This document shows positions 10,474-21,540 of a DNA stretch of 64,000 bases, piece after piece. Location: assembly GCA_963921825.1 (NCBI GenBank), contig OY997588.1, positions 121,963,329 through 122,027,328 of the forward strand, written 5' to 3'. The DNA is from Erodium maritimum (lineage: Eukaryota > Streptophyta > Magnoliopsida > Geraniales > Geraniaceae). The translations under genes and the position numbers were made by a program. The stretch's first letter is position 1. Every line of letters begins with the position of its first letter. The notes beneath the pieces are model-generated. The model made no database searches, was not told where the DNA came from, and worked only from the letters and a program-made list of their open reading frames with translations.

Positions 10474-12381
10474 CATATCTGCCCCAATTGAAATCTCACT
10501 TCTCCTCTCTTCTTTCAAGCTTCTATTAATATATTCCTCTCCAAATCCTATAGTTTTTCATATTCTATTTTTTTCGATGGCGAGTCTTCCGACGCTAGAC
10601 GAAATGAAGCAAATGACAGAAGAACAAATAGACGCCGCGGTGGATAGGTATCTGGAGGCAACACAACAAGCATTGGAGGATCAACTGATGGCAGTCGTAC
10701 AACCAATGAGTGAGGATGATGATGAGGCCGAGAGCTCATTGTCGGCGCCGAGACCCAAGCGGAGAGTGATTGAGCGCAACCGCGAAGATGCACACGAAGG
10801 GCTGGTCCGTGACTACTTCGCGCCTCAACCGGTGTACAACGACCAACAATTTCGGCGACGGTTCCGGATGTCGAGGGACATGTTCATCCGGATCATGAAT
10901 GGTTTGAGTGGCCGGTACGCCTACTTCCGTAACGGAAAGGATGCTACGGGGAGGGCCTCTTTCACTCCACACCAGAAGTGCACGGTAGCACTTCGTCAGC
11001 TCTGTTATGGAAGTCCAGCCGATGCTTGCTACGAGTATTTGCGAATGGCGGAGACCACTGCGCTGGACTGCCTGAAGAAGTTTTGCATTGGCGTCATCAA
11101 GGTGTACGGGCGAACCTATCTACGACGCCCGACCGTGGACGATACAAAACGGTTGTTGCGAATCAACGAAGAGCGCGGCTTTCCGGGGATGTTAGGGAGC
11201 CTGGACTGCATGCATTGGGATTGGAAGAACTGTCTTGTGGCATGGGCTGCACAGTTCGCAAGTAGGGACCACGGGAATGTCCCCACAATCATGCTCGAAG
11301 CCGTAGCATCCCAAGACCTTTGGATCTGACACGCTTTCTTCGGGACACCGGGCTCCAACAACGACATCAACGTGCTCAATAGGTCTACATTATTCTCCCA
11401 AGTAGTAAAAGGCTTCGCCCCAGATGTGAAGTTCAAGATCAGTGGTAGAGAATACGAAACCCCGTATTACTTGACAGATGGAAATTATCCTGCTTGGGCA
11501 ACATTTGTGAAGTACATACCTGCTCCACAAACGCCGAAACAACGATGCTTTGCTAGATACCAAGAGGCGTGTAGGAAGGACATCGAACGGGCGTTTGGAG
11601 TTCTACAGGCCCGGTTTCACATCGTTACTCGCCCGTGTCGAATGTGGGAAAAGGGCTCACTCGCAGTGATCATGACTGCTTGTGTGATCCTACACAACAT
11701 GATCGTTGAGGATGAGTGTAGGTCGTGGCCCACTGATCCGTTTGCAGATCTTGTTGTCCCGGACCACACCTGTCACGCCCCAATTTCAGTAAACCGAACT
11801 CGGGACGCGAACGTTTTAAAAACCATAAACCAATGAAACCTGTTTTGGATAAACACTTTAAAATCTCCATTTAATTAATCAAATAATGTTTACAACTTAA
11901 AAAACACGTCCCAACACGTGGACAAAAGTACAAGGTATCCGTCACTAGACTCAAAAGACTGAACTCGGACTCCGCTCCTAGCTCCACAAGCTTCGAGAGC
12001 TCCCCTAGTCCGTTCTGCGATCAGTACCGGTAGGAAAAGCAGCTAGGGGTGAGCGTTCGCTAACCACCACAGATAACAGACTGACTACGGCATAATTAGC
12101 AGACAATGCCGGTTACACCAACAACAAACTCAACTCCGGGGATCACTGTCCCCAACTCAAGTACTCTAACTGACAAACACCCACGGTGACCTTCCTCGAA
12201 CGACTCAACACTCAAACCTGTAAGTAGACCGACACAAGGATTATGACCTCTCCCAAGGACTCAAAAGAAACTACGCAACACCAAACAAGATCACAAAGGA
12301 TCACACACCAAACAAGATCACAAAGGATCGCAAACCAGCTGCTCAGTAACCAATTCTGTTTCTCGCCCTTTCCGATCCCAG

Positions 12382-12650
12382 TCGGTCCAGGCGGTCGACC
12401 TGTCTTACAACTTCTCTGTCCTTCGCTTTTTCCAACACAAAGTCGGTCCAGGCAGTCGACCTGTCTTACAACTTCTCTGTCCTTCGCTCTTTCCAACACA
12501 AAGTCGGTCCAGGCAGTCGACCTGTCTTACAACTTCTCTGTCCCTCGCTCTTTCCAACACAAAGTCGGTCCAGGCAGTCGACCTTTCTTACAACTTCTCT
12601 GTCCCTCGCTCTTTCCGATCCCAGTCGGTCCAGACAGTCGACCTGTCTCA
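12382..12650. repeat. 61-bp minisatellite inside the solo LTR
   Basis: About five tandem copies of a unit of about 61 bp starting GTCGGTCCAGGCAGTCGACC and containing CTTACAACTTCTCTGTCC. Copies differ at a few positions. The repeat inflates the LTR length and creates a spurious long open frame. Confidence 0.85.
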
Positions 12651-12729
12651 GTAACCTCTCTCACTCAGGTAACCACAATCACAATCACAAGCAAGTTCAA
12701 CAAACAACAACAACACAGGTTCAGCACTC

Positions 12730-13350
12730 CACAGGCACTCATGGCCACCCAAGACACCAATCACAAAACACGGACTCAACAGCCCCACGGGCACTCACGG
12801 CCTCCCAGACACCAACAATCAAAACTGGCCCTCTTGGCCACCCAAGACTCAACAGTCAAACACGGCTCTCATGGCCACCCAAGACTCGACAGTCAAACAC
12901 GGGCTCTCATGGCCACCCAAGACACACCAACAGTAACTCACGGGCTCCACAACCCCACGGCACTCACGGCCACTCAAACCACCAACAGTAAAGACACGGG
13001 TTCACAACCCCACGGGCACACATGGCCACCCAAAACACCAAAGGTAAAGACACGGGTTCGACGACCCCACGGGCACTCATGGCCACCCAAAACACCAAAG
13101 GTAAAGACACGGGTTCAACAACCCCACAGGCACTCATGGCCACCCAAAACTCAACAATAAAACACGCTCGCAACTTACCGAGACTCTAACTCGTAAGCCA
13201 GCCAAAGAACGCTCGCAACCTCCCGAGACTCTAACTCGGTCAGGCCAGCCAAAACCCCAACAGTAAAGTACGGGCTCTCATGGCCACCCAAACACAAATA
13301 ATAACACGGGCTCTCATGGCCACCCAAGACTCAACAATAATAGCACGGGC
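12730..13350. repeat. About 57-bp minisatellite inside the solo LTR
   Basis: Irregular tandem copies built around GGCACTCATGGCCACCCA and ACACGGGTTCAACAACCCC. A recognisably related 57-bp unit occurs at the same place in LTR A (35988-36350 and 52905-53210) and, more decayed, in LTR D (61120-61560). The minisatellite is thus an old shared feature of this LTR group. Confidence 0.8.
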
Positions 13351-16300
13351 TCTCAAGGCCACCCAAGACACCAAATAAACAAACAACCTCCGGCTTAACC
13401 AAAGCCTCCAACAGTCCTAATATCAACAGTTTCTCAATCAACCTCCGGGCATGGTCATATGCCTCCAGTACTCCTAATAACGCTAAGTTCACAAACAACC
13501 TCCGGGCATGGTCATATGCCTCCAGTAGTTCTAATAACGCTAAGTTCTCTGCTCCTACGACACTACTAAGTGTCACATGCATTTCCAATATTCGCTACGT
13601 TCCCGTATCATGCATTTCTAATATTCAATAACCTACTCAACCCACGACACTCCGGTGTCATATGCAATTCTACTGTTAATTTTCCCTAGTCAGGGCCGAG
13701 ATCCGGCTACTTTTCCCTACCTCGTGCGTGTTCTCCCAAAAGCCAAACCACGAGCTCCGGTGATGATCTCAGTCACTCACCCATCTTTCCCTTGCCTCGG
13801 TCCGTGGCACGATCTAAAATAACACAATTTAAAGGCACTTTACAACTTGCAGGAAAGAACTGAAAATCATTAAACTCGATGCCCAAACTTAACCCCGACA
13901 ATGTCGATCACTCCCAAACTTCCCAATTACTCGACATTGTCGATAAAGGACCCGTAAAGGCCCGATTCGCCCAATATGGCGAATCTGCCCGGGTTTTGTT
14001 AAAGGCCTCTCGGGGCTCCAAAAGCCCCCGTTTTCGTTTCTACGGTCTTAGAATAAATCAAGGGACCCAATGTACTTGACGGAATCGAATTCCGACTCCC
14101 GAGTCAAATAATTAACGTTTAAAGTTTCTAAAACCCGTTAATTACAACTTCTCCAATTTAATTCCAAATTTCGATTCGATTAAGGATAAATGGCCCGGGG
14201 AACGTTTTAAACCACCCGAACACATAACCCGAGCACCCGAGCACGTGGGCCCCACCCGGCCCAACCTAGCCGTGGGCCCTATGGCTTAATTGAGGCTCGG
14301 CCACCATGGTGGTGGCCGGCCCTAGCTCCGGCCAGCCACCTCCTATGGTGGCCGGCCACCCCCCAAGATGGCCGGGGCTTCTCCCGAGCCCCCGGTCGCC
14401 GGAAAACATTCAATTCAACCTCCAACACCTCTAAAACGTCTCCAACAATTACCCCAACACCAAAACCACCTTAAACTAATAGTTTTACACAAACCCTAAC
14501 AATTGAAAATCAACAAAACGGGAATCGGTTCGGTGCTTACTCAAGAGGAGAACGAGGGGAACGAGATTGCTCCTTGTCTTGAGACGATCCAAAGGTGAGA
14601 TCTCCTCCAAACCCTAGCTTTCCCTCTCTTCTCTCTTCTTCTTCTTCTTCTCCTTCTTTCTCTAAACCCTCTCTTCCTTTCTATTTCAAAAACTAACTCC
14701 AATTTCTATTTGTTTTCTCTTTTTAATACACATGGCCGGCCACACATAGGTACCACCACCCATTTTCCCCCCAAAACTAACACCACCACTTCGCGAAAAA
14801 CGGACGTTTCGGGCCCCGAACGGGCACTTTTCCCAAGAAATTACGAAACTCGGCGGGCTACAAGGAAATGGCTCAAATAAGACCGCTGCGATGACGGTTT
14901 AGCTTTTTGGATCCAAAACGGTCCTCGAATGGACCAAAACGTGGCTCGGTTGACTTTTCCAGCGGAAAGTCAACATTTCCCAAATTGATCAGAAAGTTGC
15001 CTTGAGTCCCCCGGAACTCACTTTGGTCAATAACGGGGTCAACTTAAGTCCGGTATGACACTCGGGGTCATTTTAGGTTCACTTAACTATCAGTCTTAAA
15101 AAATTTAAATTTTCCTATTTTTCGCAGGTTTGACTGGCGTTGATCGGGAGTGGTTATTACAACACCGTACGTAGAGGACCTCCACTAGCGGTGACCAGCG
15201 ACAGTATCCTGGGCCATAGAGAAAGGATTTGGGATCGGAATGTTCATCACCAACTCCACGATGATCTCATCGAACACATTTGGGCAAAATTTGGAGATGG
15301 CGGCCGCAATTGAATATTAATTATCAATGTTAATGTAATTTCTATTTTGTTTGTAATAAAAAATTTTTTATGCAATTCGTATTTGGGTTTAATTAAAAGT
15401 GTCACAAATATGTGGGGTGCTTTTTAAATTTACTGAAACTGTGTAGACACTGCTCTTGACACTGTGTAGACACTACCATTGGAGGAGCAGTGTCTGGAAG
15501 CCAAAAACAATGGTTAGACACTGCTCCTACACACTGCACAGTGTCTAACCATTGGAGATGCTCTTACAATCAGAACACTCATCCAACAAGGGATGGAACA
15601 AACAAGCAAATACAGGTCTTAAACCTAGAATCACCTAACCTGAAGCACAACCAGAAAAAGGGCCACAACAAAACGGGCCCAAAAACAACTAACTATAACA
15701 AACCAAACAAAACAGTTAATAACTACCAAAGACCCCAGTCAGGCCTGAACAAGTGTCCAGGCCCAACCAAGGCTCAAAAAAAAAAAACTAATCTACTACC
15801 TACTCCGTCCTCGAGCCCCGCGCAAGCCCAGCTCCAGAAGCTTCAAACGTCCACCAACCAACTCAGAGCACCGAACACCCGACCACCATCGGTCGGAACA
15901 AACCAAACACCGCAAGTGTCAGGCGAAGAAGAAGTAGGCCCAAAAAGCCTCCAAAGGCACCACCAAACGCCACATCGAAGCTCCCCCACCCAAATCCCCA
16001 ACCCAAACTACACACAACCCTCAAAGAAACGGTTTCCAACTCCCTACACCAGATACACCACCCAAATATACCCAAAACCTCAAAGATTAGGTAACCAGGA
16101 CAACTCACCCTGACATAGCGATTCCAAATCCTTCCCCTCGAACCCATACCCGCTTAAATCCAACACGCCGTTAGGCTACCCCCAACACTGTCCAACACCA
16201 AGTGTCTGGTCTCATCTTTCAACAGAGATGAGAGACAAGAGAAGAGGGGCGGGGAAAGAGAGGGAAGGGAGTTCTCAACAACAGCCAAAGGTACGAATAG

Positions 16301-17040
16301 AAGGCCAAAGCTTTCTCTCAGATCTCAATCGAGACCTCGTCGGTGGTCAACAACAAACCGACGACCCCAAAGGGAGAGGTCAATTCCAAAGAATAAACAA
16401 GCAAATCTGGACAGGGAGGAGTAAAATAATGTAGAGAGGAAGAGATTACAGAGACCTTACCGAGAGAGAAGACGAGGAAGGCCGGAAATGAGTCGCCCCG
16501 CAAAACCAGAACTGTGTCACCGCAAGTAGAAAGCCCGCCCTGAGCACTGATCCCCCAAAAACGAGGTCACACACGACCAAAAATCCTCGTCCCTCCGACG
16601 AGGCCCGGAAAAACCGAGAACAAAAGAGGGGGATGCAGATCTGGAGCAAGGGAGACTTCCCTGAGACGCCACAACATTGGAGAAGACGAGAAGCCAAAAC
16701 GCCGAGAAGATCTAGAGCTCGCCATCAACGGAGAGTTGAAAGGCGTCCCACCTAGATCTGGAGAAAATCGTCGCCGACAGGAGAGAAACGCTTAGTGACC
16801 GAAGAAGGGAGACCCAAACAAGGACACAACGCCCGGAGCGGAGGAGAGCCCCCGGTGATTCTTGTGGTCGGAGCCACGAGAACTACCGGAGGAGGGAGGA
16901 GGTAGAGAGAGGGGACGAGTAGGGTTTGAGTCGAAGTATCTAGAGAGAGGAAAGAGTCTCTCTCTCTAGATCTAATACATGTATTTTAGGAAAAGTTTCT
17001 TCCTGTAATATTGTAGTATTGTTATGTGAAAGACTATTAA

Positions 17041-17852
17041 GAGCATGGACAATGTCAGTTTATTTTTGGTCTAATTGAATTGTTTTTAGAGAAATTAGTG
17101 CTGATTTTACCTCAATTTGTAGGTCTAATCAAGGTCCAATTAAGAAATGTATTTTTTTTAAACAATAGAAAAAACAACAAAACAGCGAAGTGAACATTTC
17201 ATTATTTCGGCGAACAGACAAAAGAAATTACAATGCAAACCCCCCAAAAAAAAACCCGAGCATTACGGAAATATTTAAACAGCAAGGTAAATAAAACAAA
17301 AAATGAAAGCAAACTTTAATTATTTCTGGAAACGAGTAAGGAAAAAATATTTAATTAATATAATCATAATTCGGTAACCTTAAATGATAAAATATTTTTT
17401 TGAAACGTTAAATGATAACATATTGAATTAATAAATTCAAAATTATTGTATTATTAATTAAATTAATAAATGCGAAATTACCAAATATTAAATTATGAAT
17501 CAGAAATTAATATAATGTTAATTAGGTATATTAAATTATAAATCAAAATCAATATAATTTTAATTTGGTAATATTATATTATAAATAAGAAATTAATATA
17601 ACCTTAATTAAGCAATATTGAATTATAAAATATTATTACAAATATTAAATAACATACTATAATGCATAAAGGAATCATTAACTTGGTAATATTAATTAAG
17701 AATTTACGATTCTCCATAAGACAGCTGAACAGTGGACTCTTGTCTTCTTCCATTTCAATGTAGAATCGATGCAAAAAATTGGATTGGACTCTTGTTTTGG
17801 GCTCGATTCAACCTACTAAATAGACGCCGAATAGACGTCATTGTGGATACTC
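17041..17852. mobile_element. Non-autonomous Harbinger-type element, 812 bp
   Basis: Left end GAGCATGGACAATG at 17041; right end CATTGTGGATACTC at 17852, the reverse complement with two mismatches. Flanked by TAA at 17038-17040 and 17853-17855. No coding capacity. The interior is very AT-rich with TTAATTA-like repeats. TIRs match those of the MITE at 20103 and the Harbinger element at 10244 in the GAGCAT core. Confidence 0.75.
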
Positions 17853-17945
17853 TAATATGATATTATATCAAAATTTAAAAGGTTCTAAATTTAAAACCCT
17901 TAAGACATAAACAAGGCAAATTCGTATAATCTCATGACAATGTTA

Positions 17946-18224
17946 GGTAATATTATATTATAAATAAGAAATTAATATAACCTTAATTAAGCAATATTGA
18001 ATTATAAAATATTATTACAAATATTAAATAACATACTATAATGCATTAAGGAATCATTAACTAGGTAATATTAATTAAGAATTTACGATTCTCCATAAGA
18101 CAGCTGAACAATGGACTTCTATCTTCTTCCATTTCAATGTAGAATCGATGCAAAAAATCGGATTGGACTCTTGTTTTGGGCTCGATTCAACCTACTAAAT
18201 AGACGCCGAATAGACATCATTGTG
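17946..18224. repeat. Second copy of the right third of the 812-bp element
   Basis: Positions 17946-18224 repeat 17567-17845 at a constant offset of 379 bp over 279 bp with few differences. The copy stops at CATTGTG, five to seven bases short of the TIR end, and has no left half. It arose by tandem segmental duplication or by insertion of a truncated second element. The small ORF that starts here is within the repeat. Confidence 0.85.
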
Positions 18225-18998
18225 CCTTTTTCCTACTCGTATTTCATCCCCTCGTCCTCGAATCTGTGGATGAGGCCCATCAAATGGTGTTGGCCAGTGT
18301 TGGGAATAGCCTAACGGCGTGATGAAGTCTGAGGGTGGGGATTATGGGGACTAGAACTGAATCTTAAAGGGGAGGGGTAGTTGTCCCGGTAATCCCTTTT
18401 GTGGGAACTGGGCACTGGTTGGTGTATTAGTGGAGAAGGAGGGAACTCTCTTCTGGTCGGGTCTGGTGTGGGGAGGAGAGTTGGTTGTGGAAGTGTCTCT
18501 GTGGTGCCTTGTGGAGTGTCCGATTTTGTCTCGGCCGTCTTCTTCGCTGACTCCTCTTGGTTCGTTGGTTTGGTCCGGCCGGTGGTGGTCGGACTGGTTT
18601 TGGTGCGAAGTGATTGAAGTTGTTCCGGTGCCGATTCGGACGCGTTTGGCTTGCTCAGGGATCGAGGCGGGATTTCTTTGGTGTTGTGTTGTGGGCTTAA
18701 GGTGTTGCTTTAGGTTTGGGCCTGCGTGCCTGTTTAGTTTCCTTAGCCCTCTTGGTTTCGCCCTGTTTGGGCCTTGTTTCTGTTTAGTTGGGCTTGGCCC
18801 GTGTCTGTTGTTTTCTTAAGTTGTGCTGATTGTATTTTAGGTTCTGAGACCAGGTTTAGTACCAGTGTACTAGTTATGTTTTCCCCTTGTCGGGAATACT
18901 TTGTTTGTAAGGTTGAATGAGGGCTACGTCCTTGACCATCGGCTACACTTTGTAGCTGATTGATTTTTATAAAACAAAAAATTGCGGATAAAAAAAAA
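18225..18998 (+). mobile_element. Possible retroposon, plus orientation, A-rich 3' end
   Basis: GT-rich sequence starting where the MITE copy breaks off and ending in GCGGATAAAAAAAAGG at about 18983-18998. Composition and tail resemble the 3' part of the retroposon at 34272-35573. No matching TSD was found, so the ends are uncertain. The two overlapping ORFs here encode no recognisable domain. Confidence 0.4.
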
Positions 18999-19497
18999 GG
19001 TTGTTTTTACACGGGCAAGTACAAGCTTGCCTTCAAATATTAATAGTAATTAGGTTATTTTTTTCATTTTGGCCACAAAATCAGATAGGGAATAATTTTT
19101 GGTAGATTAATCCGTATTTTAGTGTAAATCAAATATCTAATTAAATATAATATCCCAAAGAATTGTCGTTTTGATACCGAAATGGACAGAACGACCACTA
19201 GAGCACATGACAAGGATAGGTCTCCTGGGGTGACTTAGATCCACCTCACATCTATTAACATTTTCCCTTCTATAAACGCTTTCTTGTCTATTATGTGTTC
19301 TGTCATAAGATCTTGGACCATTCCATTACTGTTAGTAAGAAGGTGAATCTTAAAAATAAATTCGAAGATTGATATAATTCACAGTTACTACTATCACATT
19401 ACATCTCATTTAACAAATAAAGGGGAGGCAAAAAAAAAGCATCACATGTATGACTTTCTACTAAGCTTCCAAGAGACTTGTGAGTGACTGCAAGTAA
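18999..19497. other. Intergenic sequence, 3' side of the UPF0390-like gene
   Basis: AT-rich, no coding region supported. The part next to 19497 should include the 3' UTR and poly-A site of the minus-strand gene. Confidence 0.5.
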
Positions 19498-21271
19498 CTA
19501 ATTTTTGGTGGCATTAGTAGTAGATTCTGCTGGTGGTTTAACAATACGTAGTTGACCGCCATCTTTGTTTGCAGCAGTAGCAGCTTTTATCTCATTGCAG
19601 TGGTTTATGAACTTGGTTAGTTCCTGGACAAAATCATCAATTAGATATTTAATAATAATAACAACCCATTCTGTATGATAAGTTACCTAGTGAATAAAGT
19701 ATTCTCATACGGAAAATCAAAGCACAATTCATGTAATATTATGCTTCTCTTAGGATTGGGGACTTTAAAAAAAAGTAATCAAGAGCCCTCTCCTACAAAA
19801 GTGAGCCAGAAGAAAATACATACAAAGAAAAAATGCATCTAAAACTTCTCATATAGTATGTGTTTATGGCTTCTGGCAATAGATTTGTGACCAAAGCAAA
19901 GTACAGTATGCAGATATCTATCATTTTTCAATCGGCAATTCATGATCCAATTCCTAGCCTAATTATACCTAGGTTAACCACTTGACCTCTAACCTAGCTC
20001 TCACCCCACAACTGCTCCCAATCAAGTGACTCACATAGTGTTCGCCTTAACCAACTAGGCCAGCCCTAGTAGGATGCAGATACCTTCTAATGCGGGTGCT
20101 TAGAGCATCCACAATGGGCTGGCTGGGAGCCGGCTGGGAGCAAAAACGAGGAGAGAGAAAAATGAATATAAAATTGCTGGCTGGGAGTGCTGGCTGTTAG
20201 CTTATCACCAGCCCTTATCGCTAGCGGGGAGCAAATATATGAAGGAATGAGTTATCATAAAGCCAACCAAAAAGGCTACCATTGTGGGGTGCTGGCTGGG
20301 AGTGTTGGCTATAAGCCAAAAAAAATTATTTTTAATTCATCTCGCCAGCGCCATCTCGCCAGCTGCCGGCGAGATGACTGTGGGTGCTCTTAGAAGGTTA
20401 CTAACTGTAACATCTTAGATGAATAAAAGTGTTCTAAATTCTAACCCAGAAAGCAAATGCTTAAATTCCAGAATATCAGTATATTACATAATGGGCAATT
20501 CTTTGAGTGAATCATTGTGCCACGTGAAGTAAACAAAAGGACCTTATCTAAGGAACAAACATATTCCAACTTAGCAATGAGACATACATCTCTTGCACAT
20601 AGGCAACGCCTTTGAAAAAAATCATAAGCATACTACATAATAAGCTCATAAGCCATTGTACCTTCACAGGAATCACTTAATCGACACTGAACCACAACTT
20701 GTTTTTCAATCTTAATTCAACAAAAGATCCCACCAATACCTTCATTAAGAAAACAGATTTAGCCCGCTAAACCCTCCAAATGCTCTTAGATATATCTATC
20801 CAAGGACCCAGAAAATTCCCATCCAAACTGCATCTATTTCACCCATTTACTTCCTGTCAACTAGGAACCAAGTACCATATCATTAACTACCCTGAATCCA
20901 AGCTCTCACTTCAAGTTCACTCTAACTAGGGTGCTCATGCTTAGATTAATCATGCACAGTACAACAGGATTACAGAGATGCAAAAATTGTGAATTCGAAT
21001 AAATTGGTTTGAACAACAGAAGCGAGAAAGTACCCGCTCAGTATCCATCTCCTTCGTTATCTTCGACGGCTTCACGACTCTCTTTCCTGGGAAAAAATAA
21101 CATTTTATTTGAATAGATGTCAAAACAAAAACAATCGGCATACATACAAATTCACATGACAAATATACTGACAAACAAACCTTTGCGAGTTGGAGGTAGC
21201 TTCCCATGGCGACTGGGCGGAATTGTTTTCTTCGTCTTCTGCCCCTTGAACTGATTACCTTTCTGCGTCAT
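19498..21271 (-). CDS. Small basic protein, UPF0390 / Leydig cell tumour 10 kDa-like, 3 exons
   Basis: Model: complement(19498-19623, 21034-21086, 21181-21271), 89 codons plus TAG, all introns GT-AG. Exon 1 begins MTQKGNQFKGQKTKK, followed by a basic RHGKLPPTRKGKR stretch across the first junction. The last exon contains ELTKFINHCNEIKAATAANK. A short, Lys/Arg-rich protein with a conserved N-terminal MxQGxxKFK-like start is typical of the UPF0390 family, whose members are often nucleolar. The function is not known to me. The second intron is 1410 bp and carries a 287-bp MITE. The 5' UTR just upstream is rich in CTT repeats. Most short ORFs shown by simple scanning here are intronic. Family name is by recognition; the gene structure is better supported than the name. 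Confidence 0.65.
20103..20389. mobile_element. Tourist-like MITE in an intron, 287 bp
   Basis: TIRs GAGCATCCACAATGGG (left) and, reverse complemented from the right, GAGCACCCACAGTC. TSD TTA at 20100-20102 and 20390-20392. The interior repeats GGCTGGCTGGGAG. The same subterminal motif appears, inverted, near the right end of the ORF1-bearing element at 30896-31901, so the MITE probably belongs to that family. It lies in the large intron of the 89-aa gene and leaves its splice sites intact. Confidence 0.88.
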
Positions 21272-21540
21272 CTCTCTCTTTGCTGCCGCTGTTAGGGTTT
21301 TACAGTTTCAAGGCTCGGCTTCTTCTTCTTCTTCTACTAGGGTTCCTTTATGGATTTGTCGATTTCACTGTCGACTGATCGTCGATGATTTGGGCTCGAA
21401 AGATTTGGCGGTGGCGATACCATGGGCCTTTGGTTGAGTTGGCTCGGCAGCCCATATATTCCCATTTTTTTTCTTTTTAAGGAGAGTTATTTAGGACCAT
21501 TTTAATCTATACACGTTTTTTACTTGACTATTATAATATT
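21272..21540. promoter_or_regulatory. 5' flank of the UPF0390-like gene
   Basis: Contains CT-rich 5' UTR-type sequence (CTTCTTCTTCTTCTTCT on the plus strand at about 21321-21337, so GA-rich on the gene strand) and an AGCCCATATATTCC stretch. No core promoter element can be fixed with confidence. Confidence 0.35.

Larger units (their letters stand above)
11771..15161 (-). mobile_element. Solo LTR of a Ty3/gypsy retrotransposon, 3391 bp
   Basis: Starts TGTCACGCCCC and ends GGTTATTACA, with the 5-bp TSD ACACC at 11766-11770 and 15162-15166. The interior has no gag or pol, PBS or polypurine tract, so this is a single LTR left by LTR-LTR recombination. Read on the minus strand it starts TGTAATAACC and ends GGGGCGTGACA, so it is in minus orientation, like LTRs A and D. 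Large ORFs inside (for example 12243-13160) are products of internal minisatellites, not genes. It interrupts the transposase near its C terminus. Confidence 0.9.
10577..15313 (+). pseudogene. PIF/Harbinger transposase, one nonsense codon, interrupted by solo LTR
   Basis: The coding parts are 10577-11770 and 15167-15313. If the LTR and one TSD copy are ignored they are in frame and equal about 446 codons, normal for plant Harbinger transposases. The DDE nuclease signature is present: first Asp in SLDCMHW, second Asp in GSNNDINVL, Glu in DIERAFGVLQ. The N-terminal part has an acidic stretch and a helix-rich region typical of DNA binding. The C-terminal motif HHQLHDDLIEHIWAKFG lies on the far side of the LTR. 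Codon 251 is TGA (11327-11329), where the family has a Trp before HAFFG, so a single G-to-A change broke it. The role was to cut and paste the element and its MITEs. Confidence 0.88.
10244..15563 (+). mobile_element. PIF/Harbinger DNA transposon, split by a solo LTR
   Basis: The terminal inverted repeats start GAGCACCTCCAACGGG at 10244 and, on the opposite strand from 15563, GAGCATCTCCAATGG. Flanking bases are TTA at 10241-10243 and TTA at 15564-15566, the 3-bp TSD diagnostic of PIF/Harbinger. Without the inserted LTR and one TSD the element is about 1.92 kb and carries one gene, the transposase. The usual second gene (Myb/SANT-like ORF1) is absent. Subterminal regions on both sides are rich in GTGTCTA / TAGACAC motifs (10258-10320 and 15440-15550), plausible transposase-binding sites. 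Confidence 0.88.
10159..17005 (-). mobile_element. Retroposon (minus) split by a Harbinger transposon
   Basis: The outer layer of a nest. The direct repeat TARTATTGTAGTATT (one mismatch) occurs at 10144-10158 and 17006-17020. Next to the left copy is T8 (10159-10166), which is a poly-A tail on the minus strand. Removing the Harbinger element and one TTA leaves about 1.52 kb (10159-10243 plus 15567-17005). That is close to the 1.57-kb retroposon at 3561 and similar in base composition. The long minus-side GC-rich half contains ORFs with no recognised domain. The right part was previously continuous host sequence. Inference: non-autonomous or truncated LINE-type insertion. Confidence 0.6.

Noticed and set aside
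12243-13160. A 305-codon ORF
   Set aside because: It lies wholly in 61-bp and 57-bp minisatellites of the solo LTR. Unit lengths that keep some frame open, plus Pro/His/Thr-rich low complexity, make it an artefact.
15490-16113. A 207-codon Pro/Asn/Gln/Thr-rich ORF
   Set aside because: It crosses the Harbinger terminus at 15563 into the retroposon, so it cannot be an ancestral gene; low-complexity translation only.
18399-18819. Two overlapping Cys/Phe/Val-rich ORFs
   Set aside because: They overlap in different frames in a GT-rich retroposon-like segment and show no conserved motif.
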